DNA of 64,000 nt from Erodium maritimum (GCA_963921825.1 OY997590.1:51105039-51169038); one strand, 5' to 3'; positions 46,458 to 58,087 are shown, counted from the stretch's first letter. Translations and numbers: made by a program. The notes: generated by a model from the letters alone, not told the origin.

Positions 46458-48144
46458 TGTTGGGTCTCGAGGTAGGGTTGGAGATGAACCAACTCGCAGC
46501 GGAAAATCAATAAAAACCAAGAGACGATTAAAACCATGAAACAACTAACAAAGAATGGATTCACAAGAGAAAAATTCAGCACTATCTCTTACCAAAACAA
46601 GAACACCGGTTAACGAATGATTGGCTTGAGTCTCCAAGACGCCTACGTATCCACATGGGAATCAAAGCCACGAAGTTCTTCTCTTTGAGGACTCAAGAAC
46701 ACAAAAATGGAGGTGGAAACTATCAAACCCGAAATGGCCATGGAAGAGGGAGAGAAAATGTGTTTCCTATTCCTGTCTTGTGTTTGTTATGTTGAAAAAA
46801 GATGACTTAAACATAACAAAACCCATACTTGTCCAACTAAAGGCATGGGACAAGTATGGTGTCAAGTAAGGTGTAAATAGGACAAAGTATGGCAAGACAA
46901 GATTGGGTTAGGTGGTGAATCACCAACACCTTAATCCTTGTCTTGCTTACTTAGTACTAATTAATCAAGACTTGATTAATTAGTTCCATGGGCCTTGGTT
47001 GCATGGGCCTTTCATGGGCCTCTTGGAACATGGCCCGTGACCATTTCCAACGAGGTCCCGTGATTCGCTCATCGCCTCCATGCCTTCCATACCGGAAATG
47101 TCCAACATTATCCGACGCGATCAATCCCAAGACTCCAAGCCTTGTCTTGATCCGTAATGTCCTATTCACTTACGGGCACATGACCCAAAACCCAGTTTTG
47201 GTCATGTCCCGAGACAACTCTCTTTTGGCCATTCTCCATAAATGTGTCAATGAGTTTCATCCTTCGGTGTGACCCTTAGGTCTATGCATGTCGATAGATC
47301 AACGTAAAATCCCATTTTACTTGATCCTATATAAGTGGCAACTAACGAGACTTTAGTATTGCCTGACACTACATAGCGAATCGAACCAATCGATTCTAAC
47401 CTTTTCGTCGTCCCTGTCATTATCCTTTTATCTCCGATATCCTGATTGAGATAAGGCATAGAGCCGTCATCCTTATTATTCTCAATCACTGTTCCTTGAT
47501 ATGTGAGATGACTGAATATATGATACCTAGTATCATGTGCATGGCCATGCTATTCTTTCAGTCACTCTCGATCAAGCGGCCGAGAACCTATATATTTCTC
47601 ATACCTCAGTATGAGGGATAAATCCCTTAGCCGTCTTTCGTGTCACTCATGCAACCCGTCCCCAAGCCAATCCTGGCCGTTATGGAAGCCCTGTTACGGA
47701 CAACGTTATGCTCAGGTCAAACTTAGTTGTTGACTGCATAGTGATCACAAAGACTCCTTGGTCTAAGGATACATGACAAGCTACGACACTGAATATGTTA
47801 ATGACTCAATCTATGGCACATATTCAGGGCGGGTCGTCCAATATCATGTCCCACATGATATCTATGATCAGACTCCGGAATCCCATTCCAATGACTAACA
47901 GAACGTAAGCCATGAAGAGCCATCTTTCATATTAGTCGCTTCTAGTGAAGCTTTATTGACTAGGGACCCATCGAGTGTGATCCATCTCGATCTATGGTTC
48001 TATTCGCATGGTGGGCATAGATCAGAAATCACATCGATATATTACTCCAACACATAAGTAATAGAAAGCCGCTTTAATCTTATTGCTAATGATGATATAT
48101 ACATTTGGACATTTATGATTGAACTACGGGCACTAAGACTAACA
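46458..48144 (-). repeat. Copia LTR G, full length, minus strand
   Basis: 1,687 bp. Read on the plus strand it runs TGTTGGGTCTCGAGG to CACTAAGACTAACA, the reverse of the C/D LTR. No primer-binding site or polypurine tract adjoins it. The flanking 5-mers (GTATG left, TATAC right) do not match, so it is a solo LTR that lost its target duplication or a rearranged end. Confidence 0.85.
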
Positions 48145-49026
48145 TATACGGCCTCCGATGGCGTTTCTTTCTCCGACGAGCAAGACGAACAACGGTAGCA
48201 ACGGCGGGGGACAGAATGGAGGCAGCAGGAGTAGTTGGTCAGTGCTTCAATCCATACATGTTGTTCGTCAGACTACAGAGTGGACAGGAATTTTAAGGAC
48301 CTGGTCCTTAGTCAGCGATAGGAGGTACCTGTTTGTTGTTAGTGCTCGGACCTTCAATGGTTCGACGCTAATCCTGAGCATTGGCTCAAGGGGGCATGCA
48401 TAGTCCAATGGAGGAACACCACAACCGGCGAGGGGCGGAACGCATCCTCGTCTTGATCAATGAGTACTTCGTGGTCTAGTTGGGGGTCTGTCCGGCTCAT
48501 TGGATGTAGGGTGGCATTGGTTCCACCAAGTACCGACGCAACATTCTTCAATCAGATGAGGTACCAACATGTTTACGTTTCTAAAGGCCCTCATTATCAT
48601 CAGGGGGACGACGTCAGCTGACTCATCGGAAGGATGCTTAGTCCAATTGAGTCATTTCAGTCCTTGGTTACAAGGCTGCCCAGGTCGTCACTTTTGGGTT
48701 TCAGTAATCTACTGGAGCACAGTCCAGAGCCGATTGGTGCATGTTCAGATCATAGGGTTCACTCGGCCCTACCCCACAGTCTTCAACTGTTGTACCGGTT
48801 GTCTCGGCCTCTATCGCAACATTCTCCCGTCGACACCCTTAAAACACTTCGTTGAAAGAGTAATTTTCAATTTAGTAGTTGTCCCACGTTGTGTGGATGT
48901 TTTATATTGTTTACTTACAGTTATTTTAATTGTTAATTATTTTTCCTGAGTGAACCGTTTAAAGACTGTACGTCTGAACATTTTCTTTTATTAATATATT
49001 AATGTTGTTACCCGCTCAAAAAAAGT
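48145..49026 (+). mobile_element. LINE-type insertion, 3' end with A-tail
   Basis: The right end reads TTATTAATATATTAATGTTGTTACCCGCTC followed by A7, an L1-type 3' end. The left part begins with a GC-rich, glycine- and serine-rich frame (ATGGCGTTTCTTTCTCCG at 48158). No LINE domain was recognised in 880 bp and no target duplication was found because the left side abuts LTR G. It could alternatively be a processed gene fragment. Confidence 0.55.
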
Positions 49027-49500
49027 ACTAATAAATTCAATTTTCCTTAATTGGTGTAGTTGCTTTGCAATTTCATGATAGCGCCATAATTTGAATAATT
49101 GGTTTAGTTGCTCTCACACACCTGCCAGCCATCAAGGGCAATGAAAAATATGGCCTACATTAAATGTCATAATCAAAATTTCTATAATATTATATATCTA
49201 CTACTTAGTAAACAAACACATTTAGAACTTTCATTAGGATTTGAATTCTTGAGATTCCAAACTATGCAATTTTAAATTTTAAGTAGTTTGCGATCACATT
49301 CAAAAATATTCTGTAATCATATGTAACAAGTCATAGACCTAAACAATTAGGTAATAAGTTTCAAGTGCTACATACAAGGGGACGAGACAAGTTGTAAAAT
49401 GACCAAATTCTAATGTTTGGGAAAAAAGAATCTCTTTATACAAGTAGCGCTGGGCTCGCTCGGAACAGAAAAATAGACAAAGAAGAGACTAGACGGCAAG
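49027..49500. other. 3' flank of the LPP gene
   Basis: AT-rich and non-coding. The part next to 49500 is the probable 3'UTR of the LPP gene. A short stretch at about 49028 (ACTAATAAATTCAATTTTCC) resembles the DNA flanking LTR H (43900, 44270), hinting at former continuity of the two places. Confidence 0.5.
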
Positions 49501-51649
49501 TCACCTCCCTGACTCCATATCGTCCAGTGGTGACCTGGGATTGTACTCCAGCGACGGGTACTCATGTCTCACTTGTTGATTCACAGCCAGTACTTGCAGG
49601 TTGAGCCCGTTCATAGGATGAGGAAAGACCGTATCTGTACCTGCGTGTGAATCTTCCTCTAATGCTCGGAAATATGCATAAGGACCCCATCCTGTCCACA
49701 AACCAAGGCTTGATATTTTCACCTCCATCATAACTTTGAAAATGTTGATAACCAACAAGCAATTGACTATAAATCAGACTACCAACTTGTAGAGAGAGAT
49801 AGATCTTACCGTCATTATCATAAGGGGGTGGGAAGAACTGCAAATAACAGAATGTTGCCACAACGAGCCCTACAAGATGAGGAATAAGTAGGTACACAAG
49901 TCATGTTAAGTGATTTAAAACATACTGTATGATTGAACGGAGCACAAAGAAAAGAAAGGAACCTATAAGTCCTCCGGCAAATACATCTTGCCAGTGATGC
50001 CAATAGTCATCAACTCGAGAAACAGCAACAAGAGATGCAAACAGTAGAGGAAGAAACAGAATGCATAGCTTTGCCACATGCCCTTTGCGATCAAACACTT
50101 TGATCTTTCCAGCTAAATATAATGACAGAAACCCTAACCCTGCAAACGACCCTGAAAACCCATCCGACATTATCTTAGTTTACTTTATCAATAATAGAGG
50201 CTCTCAAGCCTAATTGCTCGGGAAAGCGTAATTACTTACATGAAGTGTGGCCACTTGGAAAACTTTTGTGCCCTTCCCTTATATCGTTTTTGTTGCCATG
50301 ACAGATTACATTTCCCCACTTGTCATCATAAGCCTAACGAGGAATGGAATTTAGAATTCAGAGTCAGTACCAATTTTCTTCAAAATTCTTAAACAAGAGG
50401 GCAACATACTTCTGTTCCATTAGGAAAACAGCGCCAAAAGAAGTCGGGTCGAGGCCGCCCAGTTGCATCTTTTATTGCATCCGTGATAACTGCCGTAACA
50501 ATCACAGCAAAGAGAAGACCTATTCTTGCACACAAATAAATAACCTATTTTGTTCAGTTGGATGGAGAGCTAAATAGTAGATAGGAAATACCCATAATAT
50601 GATATAACAGCTTACCCAGTATGCCATGGTGAAGATCATACACACATCTCCTTCGGGCATAGAAAAGAAGAAAAACAGCAATGGGCAACAAAACTGAGTA
50701 TATCTAAACGAGGAAACCAAAATTCAGGAAATAATAAATAAAACGAGGGATATTAAAGGTGTGTGTGTATGGGACAATTGCATACCGGAACAGCCCATAC
50801 AGGCACCGTGTTATCTTTCAAGGGATATTTAAGGTCTGTCATCATATCCTTTCCAACAAAGCGATAAAATGGATGAATGATGTATAGAATGATCTCAATC
50901 ACTCCAAGCAGCAGCAAGATAAGCCAATCATGCATGTGAAGTTTGGCAACAGAGGCGCCATGAGATTTGAATGTACGTGCACCCAGCTCAACTTCATGCC
51001 CTCTACCCTGCTATCATATCCACCGATCAATACACATACTTATCCAATTATGCCACATAACTATCCCGTTTCACTCTGAATTAACAAAAACCTGTATCTC
51101 AAATCTAACATGCTACACAACCAAAATCACTTGAGAGATTCATAGTCAGAACCCCAACTTGATCCAATCTCGAGCTTCCACCCTAAATTAAACCCAAAAC
51201 CAGAATATGTGACTCCCATCAAACATACATCTATTACAAATCAGCAAAACTTATCTCAAGAACTAATTTTGCTTATTCTGAAACCCCATCAGGTTCAAAC
51301 TTGTCCAAATCTGTTAAGCCCCCAAGCACCCTCAGCACAGTCTACATCAACTACAAATACCAATACCATAACAGCTTAACTGACATATGAATTAAAATAC
51401 ATTAAAAGCAAATCAAACCCATAAGGCAGGAACTTGGAATCTCGACATTAGTAGAATAACTGAAATCGACTCCAAAGTCAAAAGACAAAACCAAAATCAA
51501 CTATAGAATAATTATATATGTGCACGCAAAAAGAAGCAAAAACAATGATTAATTGTTAAGTAAAGAAAGCAACAATAAACTAATTAGATTTGGGGAAAAA
51601 CACAAACCTGAAAGATTCTAAAAAACGACCCTAAACTTGTCCAAGCCAT
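49501..51649 (-). CDS. LPP: Lipid phosphate phosphatase (PAP2 family), intact
   Basis: A membrane enzyme that dephosphorylates phosphatidic acid and diacylglycerol pyrophosphate to diacylglycerol. Coding exons are 51608-51649, 50786-51007, 50616-50703, 50410-50519, 50240-50333, 49963-50151, 49810-49869 and 49501-49691. All have GT-AG borders and their phases sum to 996 nt, 331 residues, without a break. Catalytic motifs are complete: K134...R139-P140 (KDATGRP), PSGH 180-183, and S230-R231...H237...D241 ([12 protein letters not shown]). About six hydrophobic segments fit the family (near 42-60, 82-104, 115-133, 187-200, 214-230, 245-261). The start is in a short first exon ([14 protein letters not shown]) joined to a conserved [11 protein letters not shown]...HMHDWL region. 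Closest in memory to Arabidopsis LPP2/LPP3. The exact paralogue is not assigned. Confidence 0.95.
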
Positions 51650-51960
51650 AGTGAAGATCCACGAAACACCAATTTCCTGCAAACCAGTCCTCGTAAATTC
51701 TAATTCCCAAAAGCAGACAGAGCACAGAATCTTATTGGTAGATAAAAAGAAAAGGGTAATGTAAAAGAAAAAAGAAAAAATCACAGTACCCGATGGATCT
51801 ATGTTCTGGGTTCAGCGTGGAAGATAAGAATTTTATGGAAGACGACGAAGAGGGACCCAAACCAATACAAAATAAAAATGTGATTTTGATTTGGGTTGAA
51901 CAGCAGAGCACACTACCCACTGGAAAACGTTGTTGTACAAGTCGTCACTGTCGTTAGAGA
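51650..51960 (-). other. 5'UTR of the LPP gene with a small intron
   Basis: On the minus strand a leader exon (about 51790-51960) ends at ATCGG|GTACTG. An intron of about 113 bp (51677-51789) ends TTTGCAG. The next exon starts at 51676 with 27 nt of leader before the ATG at 51649. This is inferred from splice consensus. The transcription start is not fixed. Confidence 0.55.
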
Positions 51961-52240
51961 ACGCCGTCAGATGACCGTTACGGGAATTTCAGCGGAAATA
52001 ATTTTCAACGTCCAAAGGAGTGAAGATTTTCAAAGATATTTTTACCCTTAATGCAGGAATTTCTTTTTCTTTTTTTTGAAATAAATTAATGCAGGATTTC
52101 AAGTACTAATGAAAATAAACATTCAAATGATAATTATTGTACAATTTTTTTTTGAGAAAAAAAATACGTAGATAACATAACATGGCTCATGGTTTTGAGG
52201 ATATGGCTTTTTTACTATATATCATGTTAATTTGATAATA

Positions 52241-53767
52241 GGTTAATATCATAAAGCATCATAAAGGTGCTCTCTCTCAACAGAACCTAAACAGCTTTTT
52301 TCTTCATAATGCAGCCGCCGCCGGCGACATTCATGACCATGGTCATGGATGTCGCCGGTAGCAAACTTTTTTGGGCTCTCTCCGTCTCCTTTACCTCGAG
52401 GTCGACACGGTGTGGTCGATCTGTTTTGTTGAGCTCTTCCCACCTTCCTTGGGGTTCGTCGTCGTCACCTCCCGTTTCCGGCCGCCGCCTCTGCCCATTG
52501 TACCTGATGCCACATATCCTCGCCTCCGGCCAGATCTGGCCCCTGAATCAGCCTCCCCGTCGTCCGCAGTCACCACTTTCGCCTCGCCGGCCGAACCCCC
52601 CTCCCTACTGTCGCCTGAACCCTTTCCCCGGTCAGATCCGGTGTGTGCTCCGCCAGCCGTCGTCGCCTCTCCTCCCCTCTCTCCCCCGCCTCCCCCTTTC
52701 CCTCACCGCCGCTCTCTTCGGGCCAAAACCACCGCGTCCCGCCCTCGGTTGTCCAGATCTGCCACTTCTCGTCCTTCCACGGCCAGCTCCGCCTCCCACC
52801 ACCCCCCTCAGCCCTTCTCCGTCCTGACCCGCCTCCCCCCGATCCTCCCCGACCGGATCCACTCCTTCCTCAGCCATTCCCGTCCCGGTCTCTCCCAAGC
52901 CCGTTTCACCTGGCGCCGACGATCAACCTTGAGCTCCCCGACAACGACGACTCGACTATCTCCAGCTGAGCTCCTTAGCCACGTTATTTCTCCGGCCAGA
53001 CGGCCAGGTCTGAACCCAACTTCTGTCGGAACACCGCAGTCGATGTCGTTCATCTGTGCTCCTGCTTTTCGTGTTTACCCGACCAGTCCCGTGCACCAGC
53101 CCCTAGCGGATCGGATCTGCACCCGTCGGCGCCGTCCACCTCGCCTCGATCCCAAGCTCTATCATCGGATGGCGGTCGCGAGTAGCTCTTGTTTGTTGTT
53201 GTTGTTGTTTATTATTTTGTTGTTTATTTTGTTTGCGTTTATCTGGTTTCTATTTTGTCCTCCCTGTCAGAATCTCGGATATCTGACAGGTTGTAGTGTA
53301 TTGGGTCAGAATTCTTTATCGGCATATCTCTTTAAAGACCCGATAAAGAGGACCGACCTGATAGTAGTTGGTTATTTAGGCGTTGCGTCGCCCGTATCGA
53401 GAGCTATTCATCTCGTCGGTAGTTCCTTAGGCTCTTGGGAACGATCGATGGATGTAACGCTTGTTCCATCGTTTGTTAGCTTCGTCTCATGTTCGGTTTG
53501 TAAGGTTTGTTAATTTATTAATGAATCTTTCCTTTCAAAAAAATAAAGCACCATACAAGTATACATGTTTTTTCAAATAACACATTAAGTTATGATTTTT
53601 TTCATGTGGCACACCTATGTATCAACGGTTTTTTTCATGTGGCACACCTATGTATCAACAAACTTTGATAATTTGTTGGTACAGAGGTGTGTCACATGAA
53701 AAAATCGTAACTTAATGTGTTATTTGAAAAACGTGTATATATGTGTGGTGCTTTATGATATTAACCC
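52241..53767. mobile_element. MITE split by a LINE
   Basis: Terminal repeats GGTTAATATCATAAAGCA occur at the left (52241) and inverted at the right (ending 53767). The arms pair further (TCAAATAACACATTAAGTTA / TAACTTAATGTGTTATTTGA; ATGTGGCACACCT / AGGTGTGTCACAT). Without the LINE at 52263-53542 the element would be about 235 bp. Flanks TTTGATAATA and TTTGATGATA look like an imperfect ~10-bp target duplication. No coding capacity. Confidence 0.8.
52263..53542 (+). mobile_element. LINE-type insertion with proline/serine-rich frame, no RT
   Basis: Ends TTTATTAATGAATCTTTCCTTTC plus A7. It is flanked by ATAAAGCA(T/C)CAT at 52251-52262 and 53543-53554 (one mismatch), so it entered the MITE arm by target-primed insertion. 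The body is C-rich and holds overlapping frames of up to 380 codons, rich in proline, serine and arginine. This composition effect resembles LINE 5' regions and shows no domain. No endonuclease, RT or CCHC was recognised. Confidence 0.75.
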
Positions 53768-54191
53768 TTTGATGATATATATTAAAAAAACATTGATTAT
53801 GTAAATAACAAATGTTAGACCGGTGTAACATGTATGGGATGCATCAACAAATATAAAAAATACACATAAATTTATAATAAATATTGTTGGAATGTATTCC
53901 GTTGCCTTTTCTCATTGATATGATTAGTTTAAATACAAACTAATGAGTGTATAAATACATGATATATACAATCCTAAATATAAATTACAAATCCAAATAT
54001 ATTATCTAACAATAATATATTATCAAACAAATACAATTACTAAAATGCTCTCGTAAAGGCTTGAGAATATAAATCTTAGTTGCAAAAACAATAATTAAAA
54101 TTCTTTATCTTTTAAATTTTGTATGCATGATTAGTTTATATTTACACGATCTTTAAATAATAATCCAAATAAAAATATATAATAATACATC
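53768..54191. other. AT-rich spacer with a possible short solo LTR
   Basis: No gene. About 53885-54009 runs TGTTGGAATGTATTCCG to ATATTATCTAACA, a TG...CA span of about 125 bp with AT-rich near-repeats at its edges. It could be a TRIM-like solo LTR, but the flanks are too simple to prove a target duplication. Confidence 0.35.
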
Positions 54192-54204
54192 ACCTTTTCC
54201 TTTT

Positions 54205-56569
54205 TATTTTGAGAGAAATGACAATATTATTAAATAGATAATAGGATATTGGGTCCATCTAGCGACAGAACCCTTACAATTTCATAAAGGAAAGAAACAG
54301 AAACCGAAACATAAATACTGAGAAGTAAATGGTGCTCATATGCATAGAGGCGGTCGGGGGGTGAACTACTGCAGCATCCGGGAATACCGATACAGTGTGC
54401 GCCAACCATAAAGTACTGGTCGAGCAGACCAGGTGATAACTGAACGATGGTGGACCGATGACATCCCCGGGAAGTCAGCGTGCGTCGTCCTCCCTTAAGT
54501 GATAGTAGTAGGGCTCCTGAACGCGGGATTGTTGACCCCGAAGTGGTAGGGAAGCATCTTCTCAACTGTTGGCAGAACCATTGCCACCAATCTGCCAGGA
54601 AGGGTATACAGTCGATCAAACCCTTCCTGGGGCTCCATGCACTCATTCCTGGAGGTGGGGGTGCTTATAGCCCCCCGTCACTGCATGTGATGACCCCTCT
54701 GAATCCTCTGAGGGCTCCTCCTCCTCTGGTTCCATCTCCCTCTCCAGACGTTTCTTTCCCGACAAGGATGGTGACATTTCCCTCGGGAGCCACCCAACCG
54801 GGGTCTCATCCTCCCTGACCTCCGGATGCCTCTCCTGCGGCCAGGCCTCTTGGGCCCTCGGGGGAGTGTGTGGCCTACTCCCCGAGGATCCCCCTTTCCC
54901 CCAGCCTTTCAGGTACGTCCAGTTTGTACCCGGCGTCGCCTTCCCATGCTTCGCCCTTTCCAAACCAGATCTCGGATCCGCAGGGGCTCTCAGCGATGGG
55001 CCCCTTTTGCCCCCCACGACCGGGCACACCGGGAACAGATGACCAGCGCAGCAGCACCCAAAACAATGTTCAGGCAAATGTTCCTATGAGATCAACAAGC
55101 GAGTACGTACCTGGGAGGCCGACATCCTGAACCAAAGCTGACTCTGCAGCGGGACACGAATGTCCACCCTGATCCTGACCTTCATGAAGTCACCCCAGCA
55201 CAGACCCTCTGCATGTGGGCACGCAGACCCGTGAATAAAATCAGAGAGTCCCTGAAAGACCAAGGCTCTCCCAACAACACCCTATCTCTGTCCTTTGCAG
55301 TCTTGAAAAAGAACGCAATGAGACCCCCAACTAGAGGCTTCGCCTCCACTGCTAATCCTCATGCATCCTCCAACATTTCTGCCACAGCCTTCCAGTAACA
55401 CTTCTTAGAGGTGAGTACCTTGGTACCCAGAGCAAAGCGATATAAATTACTCTGCCCTGTGATTTCCTGCATCGGTACCACCACCTCCCTAATTTTCATC
55501 GCCCCCATCTGGGATCCGAGTTCCCCCACCTGGTTAGGGTCTCCACGAGCCCCAAACGGGTTATAGTCCTGACCCCCTTGCACCTGCCCCGCACGAGAAC
55601 CCACCTGATCCGCTCGGCCCTGACCCGCAGCCCCCTCAGCTTGACTCTGCCCCGGTCTTGGTCCATAACGCGCTGCCCAACGGGCCACGTCCCTTTGACC
55701 CCCACGCGTCCAGCCCGAGTAAGTAGCTCGTCCTTGGCCCATTGGCCCCGAGCCTGCCCTCGGAGTCCATGCCTCCTATGGTGATGGACGAATGGTAGGT
55801 CCATTCAGACCAGCCCGATCCCGATGGCATGCACGCCTCGCATCCGCCATTAAGCCCAGGCCCGTACCAGCAGCACCCGAAACCCTAGGAAGCACTGCTT
55901 CCGACTGCAGAGCCGTCGACGCCTTGACCTTCCTGATTCGCCACGTCGCCGCCTCCAGGGATTCCGGTTCCGTGTCAGCCGTAGCCGACGAGATCACAAT
56001 CGGGATGAGGGCTGCCCCATCCCGGAGCGACTCCTCAGACCCGACCTCCACTCGCAGAGTCTCCCCCTCCGCCACCCGGATGGCCGGACGACGACGATGC
56101 TTCGGACGGGGACCCATAGCCTGCACGCGGCGAGGCCGTCGTCCCTCCTCCCGGTCGTGCTCTACTGGCTCCACCGCCGAGAACGGCAGCCCCTCCCCCG
56201 ACCTGCATGAAGACTAGGCTGTTGGGGAGGAGAGCACCGGCGATACCACCGTCCTCTCCGTCTCCTCCGGCCACTCCTGGTCCTCCTCTCCCCTCGCAAC
56301 CATGGCCGACCCCATCTCCGGCCATCCCAGTTGGATGCCCTGCAAAACCCGATCACCATCTGCGATGGTTCTCGTCGGCCCCAAAATTCCCAGCCGTCGT
56401 TCCTCTCCCCTAACCCCACTCTCTGCATCACCAGATGAGGGGGACATCTACCTCTCCACGGATGAAGACGAACTCATGATCGCGTTCGGCAGAACAAGTC
56501 ACAAATCGCAAAACCCTAATAGTGCCCTAGCAGAGCTGTGTTTAAGGCTGTGTTAATATATGATGTATT
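54205..56569 (-). mobile_element. L1-type LINE with ORF1 only
   Basis: A 13-bp target duplication ACCTTTTCCTTTT lies at 54192-54204 and 56570-56582. On the minus strand the 3' end reads TTTAATAATATTGTCATTTCTCTC with a short A-rich tail. The body from about 56.5 down to 54.64 kb is ORF1-like with a DUF4283-type stretch and a CCHC knuckle. About 400 bp of 3'UTR-like sequence follow. No ORF2 is present, although the copy reaches far 5'. The reading frame is broken by several frameshifts. Confidence 0.85.
54643..56500 (-). pseudogene. LINE ORF1: DUF4283-like plus CCHC zinc knuckle
   Basis: The upstream part (56.2-56.45 kb) reads GVRGEERRLGILGPTRTIADGD. The middle (about 55.1-55.75 kb) has the DUF4283-like order (NLYRFALGTKV, then in other frames FKTAKDRDRVLLGEPWSF). 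The downstream part (54643-55077) has the knuckle PEHCFGCCCAGHLFPVCP, a CX2CX4HX4C match, followed by an acidic tail (EMEPEEEEPSEDSEGSS). This order is standard for ORF1 of plant L1 LINEs, which binds RNA. Frame changes between the parts show decay. Confidence 0.75.
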
Positions 56570-56735
56570 ACCTTTTCCTTTTCATAAAAAGAGTATTGAA
56601 AATGTGCAATTAATACATGTGGAACAATCATATATCTATAAAGGTGTAACTCGTTTTGGGTCCGTTTACTTAAAACCTGCCTACAGAAAACACGGATCAA
56701 TTGCTAACTACTGTTTCATGAAAGTTATAACTAGA

Positions 56736-58087
56736 GAGGAGAAATCTGGTGAGAACCATGTTTTAACGTAGGAACCGCGAGAACCAATCTAAGTCATCCA
56801 TTTTAAGAATGGATGGATGAGATGCATTTGAGTAGTTGACTTGTTGACTGCAAAAAAACAGCACTTTTTAGTTAGTAGTAAGGGCTTTTTAGTAAAACTA
56901 TCATATTATTTTTTTTAACCAATTCACTAATTTAATTTTTCCCGCTTCGTTTGAACTCTGATTGGCTTCAAACTGGGGTCATTAGTTTTGTTTTTTAAGG
57001 GCTTTCATTCAAGATCAGTCATGAATATATTTTGAAGCACGAAAAAAAAATTATTTCGGGGTTGTTTTTTTTGTAAAAAAAAATCTGGGTAATTTTTATC
57101 AACAAGTTGCTCTGGATTTATCAACACTTTTACATTGGTTTTATCAACACTTTACACTGATTTTATCACCTCATTTTCCAAAACTGATCATGATTTTATC
57201 ACCTCATCGCGTGCTTTTTGTGAACACTAGTTTTATCAACACTAAACACTAGGTTTATCATTCAAATTACGTGTGTTTTATCACCCCCATCACATGTTTT
57301 TTTGAAGCACGAAAAAAAAATTATTTCGGGGCTGATTTTTAAAGAAATTATATATGAGTAATTTTTATCAACACTTTACCCTGGTTTTATCAACACTTTA
57401 CAATGGTTTTATCACCCCATTCTCCAAAACTGATCATGATTTTTATCATCTCATCACGGGCTTTATATGAACACCAGTTTTATCAACACTAAACACTAGA
57501 TTTATCATTGAATTACGTATTTTTTATTACCCCATGACAAGTTTTTTTTATCAACGTTAAACTCTAGTGTATCACACTTATTATCAAAAATGAAAATGGT
57601 TTTTATCACCTCATTATTTGTTTCTTATCACTTCATTACATGTTTATTTATCAACATTTAGCACTAGTTTGGTACTCCGATATAAAACATTTATTAGTGA
57701 ACATTTATCAACGCTCAACATTATTTTTATCACCTTGATATAAATTTTTATTTTCGTGCTTCAAAATATATTCATGAGTGATCTTGATTTAAAGCCCTTG
57801 AAAAAAGAAAAATATTGGCGCAAGTTTGAAGTTAATCGGAGTTCAAACGAATCGGGAAATATTAAATTAGTGAATTGGTGAAGAAAAAAATGGACACTTG
57901 TCCACATGGCACCATGCTATTACAATTATGCCCTTGCTTGTGTGAGAATAGATGAAATTGGCGTGGATGGTGGTTGGATTTGGGTGATGATGTGGCATTT
58001 TGATGAGTGTTGGATCATAGGTGATAGTGGCTAGGATTGGTTCTCACGGTTCCTATGTTAAGAGTGGTTCTCAATAGATTTCTCCTC
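56736..58087. mobile_element. Palindromic Mutator-like non-autonomous element
   Basis: A perfect 10-bp target duplication TATAACTAGA lies at 56726-56735 and 58088-58097. Terminal repeats begin GAGGAGAAATCT-GTGAGAACCA and end with the reverse. The pairing continues inward with gaps: AAATTAGTGAATTGG-type arms at about 56925 and 57880, and GGGCTTTCATTCAAGATCA-type arms at about 57000 and 57795. The centre (57090-57740) is full of short TTTTATCA(A/C)C repeats. The size is 1,352 bp, with no transposase. Confidence 0.88.
57090..57740 (+). repeat. TTTATCAACACT-type degenerate tandem repeats
   Basis: Runs of TTTTATCAACACTTTACA, GGTTTTATCACCTCAT and related phrases recur every ~25-35 bp, partly as a larger duplicated block (about 57050-57290 and 57310-57540). 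They occupy the loop of the palindromic element. Confidence 0.75.

Noticed and set aside
52371-53513. Open frame of 380 codons, proline/serine/arginine-rich
   Set aside because: It overlaps other long frames on both strands in a C-rich LINE body, shows no domain, and runs into the LINE tail. Composition explains it.
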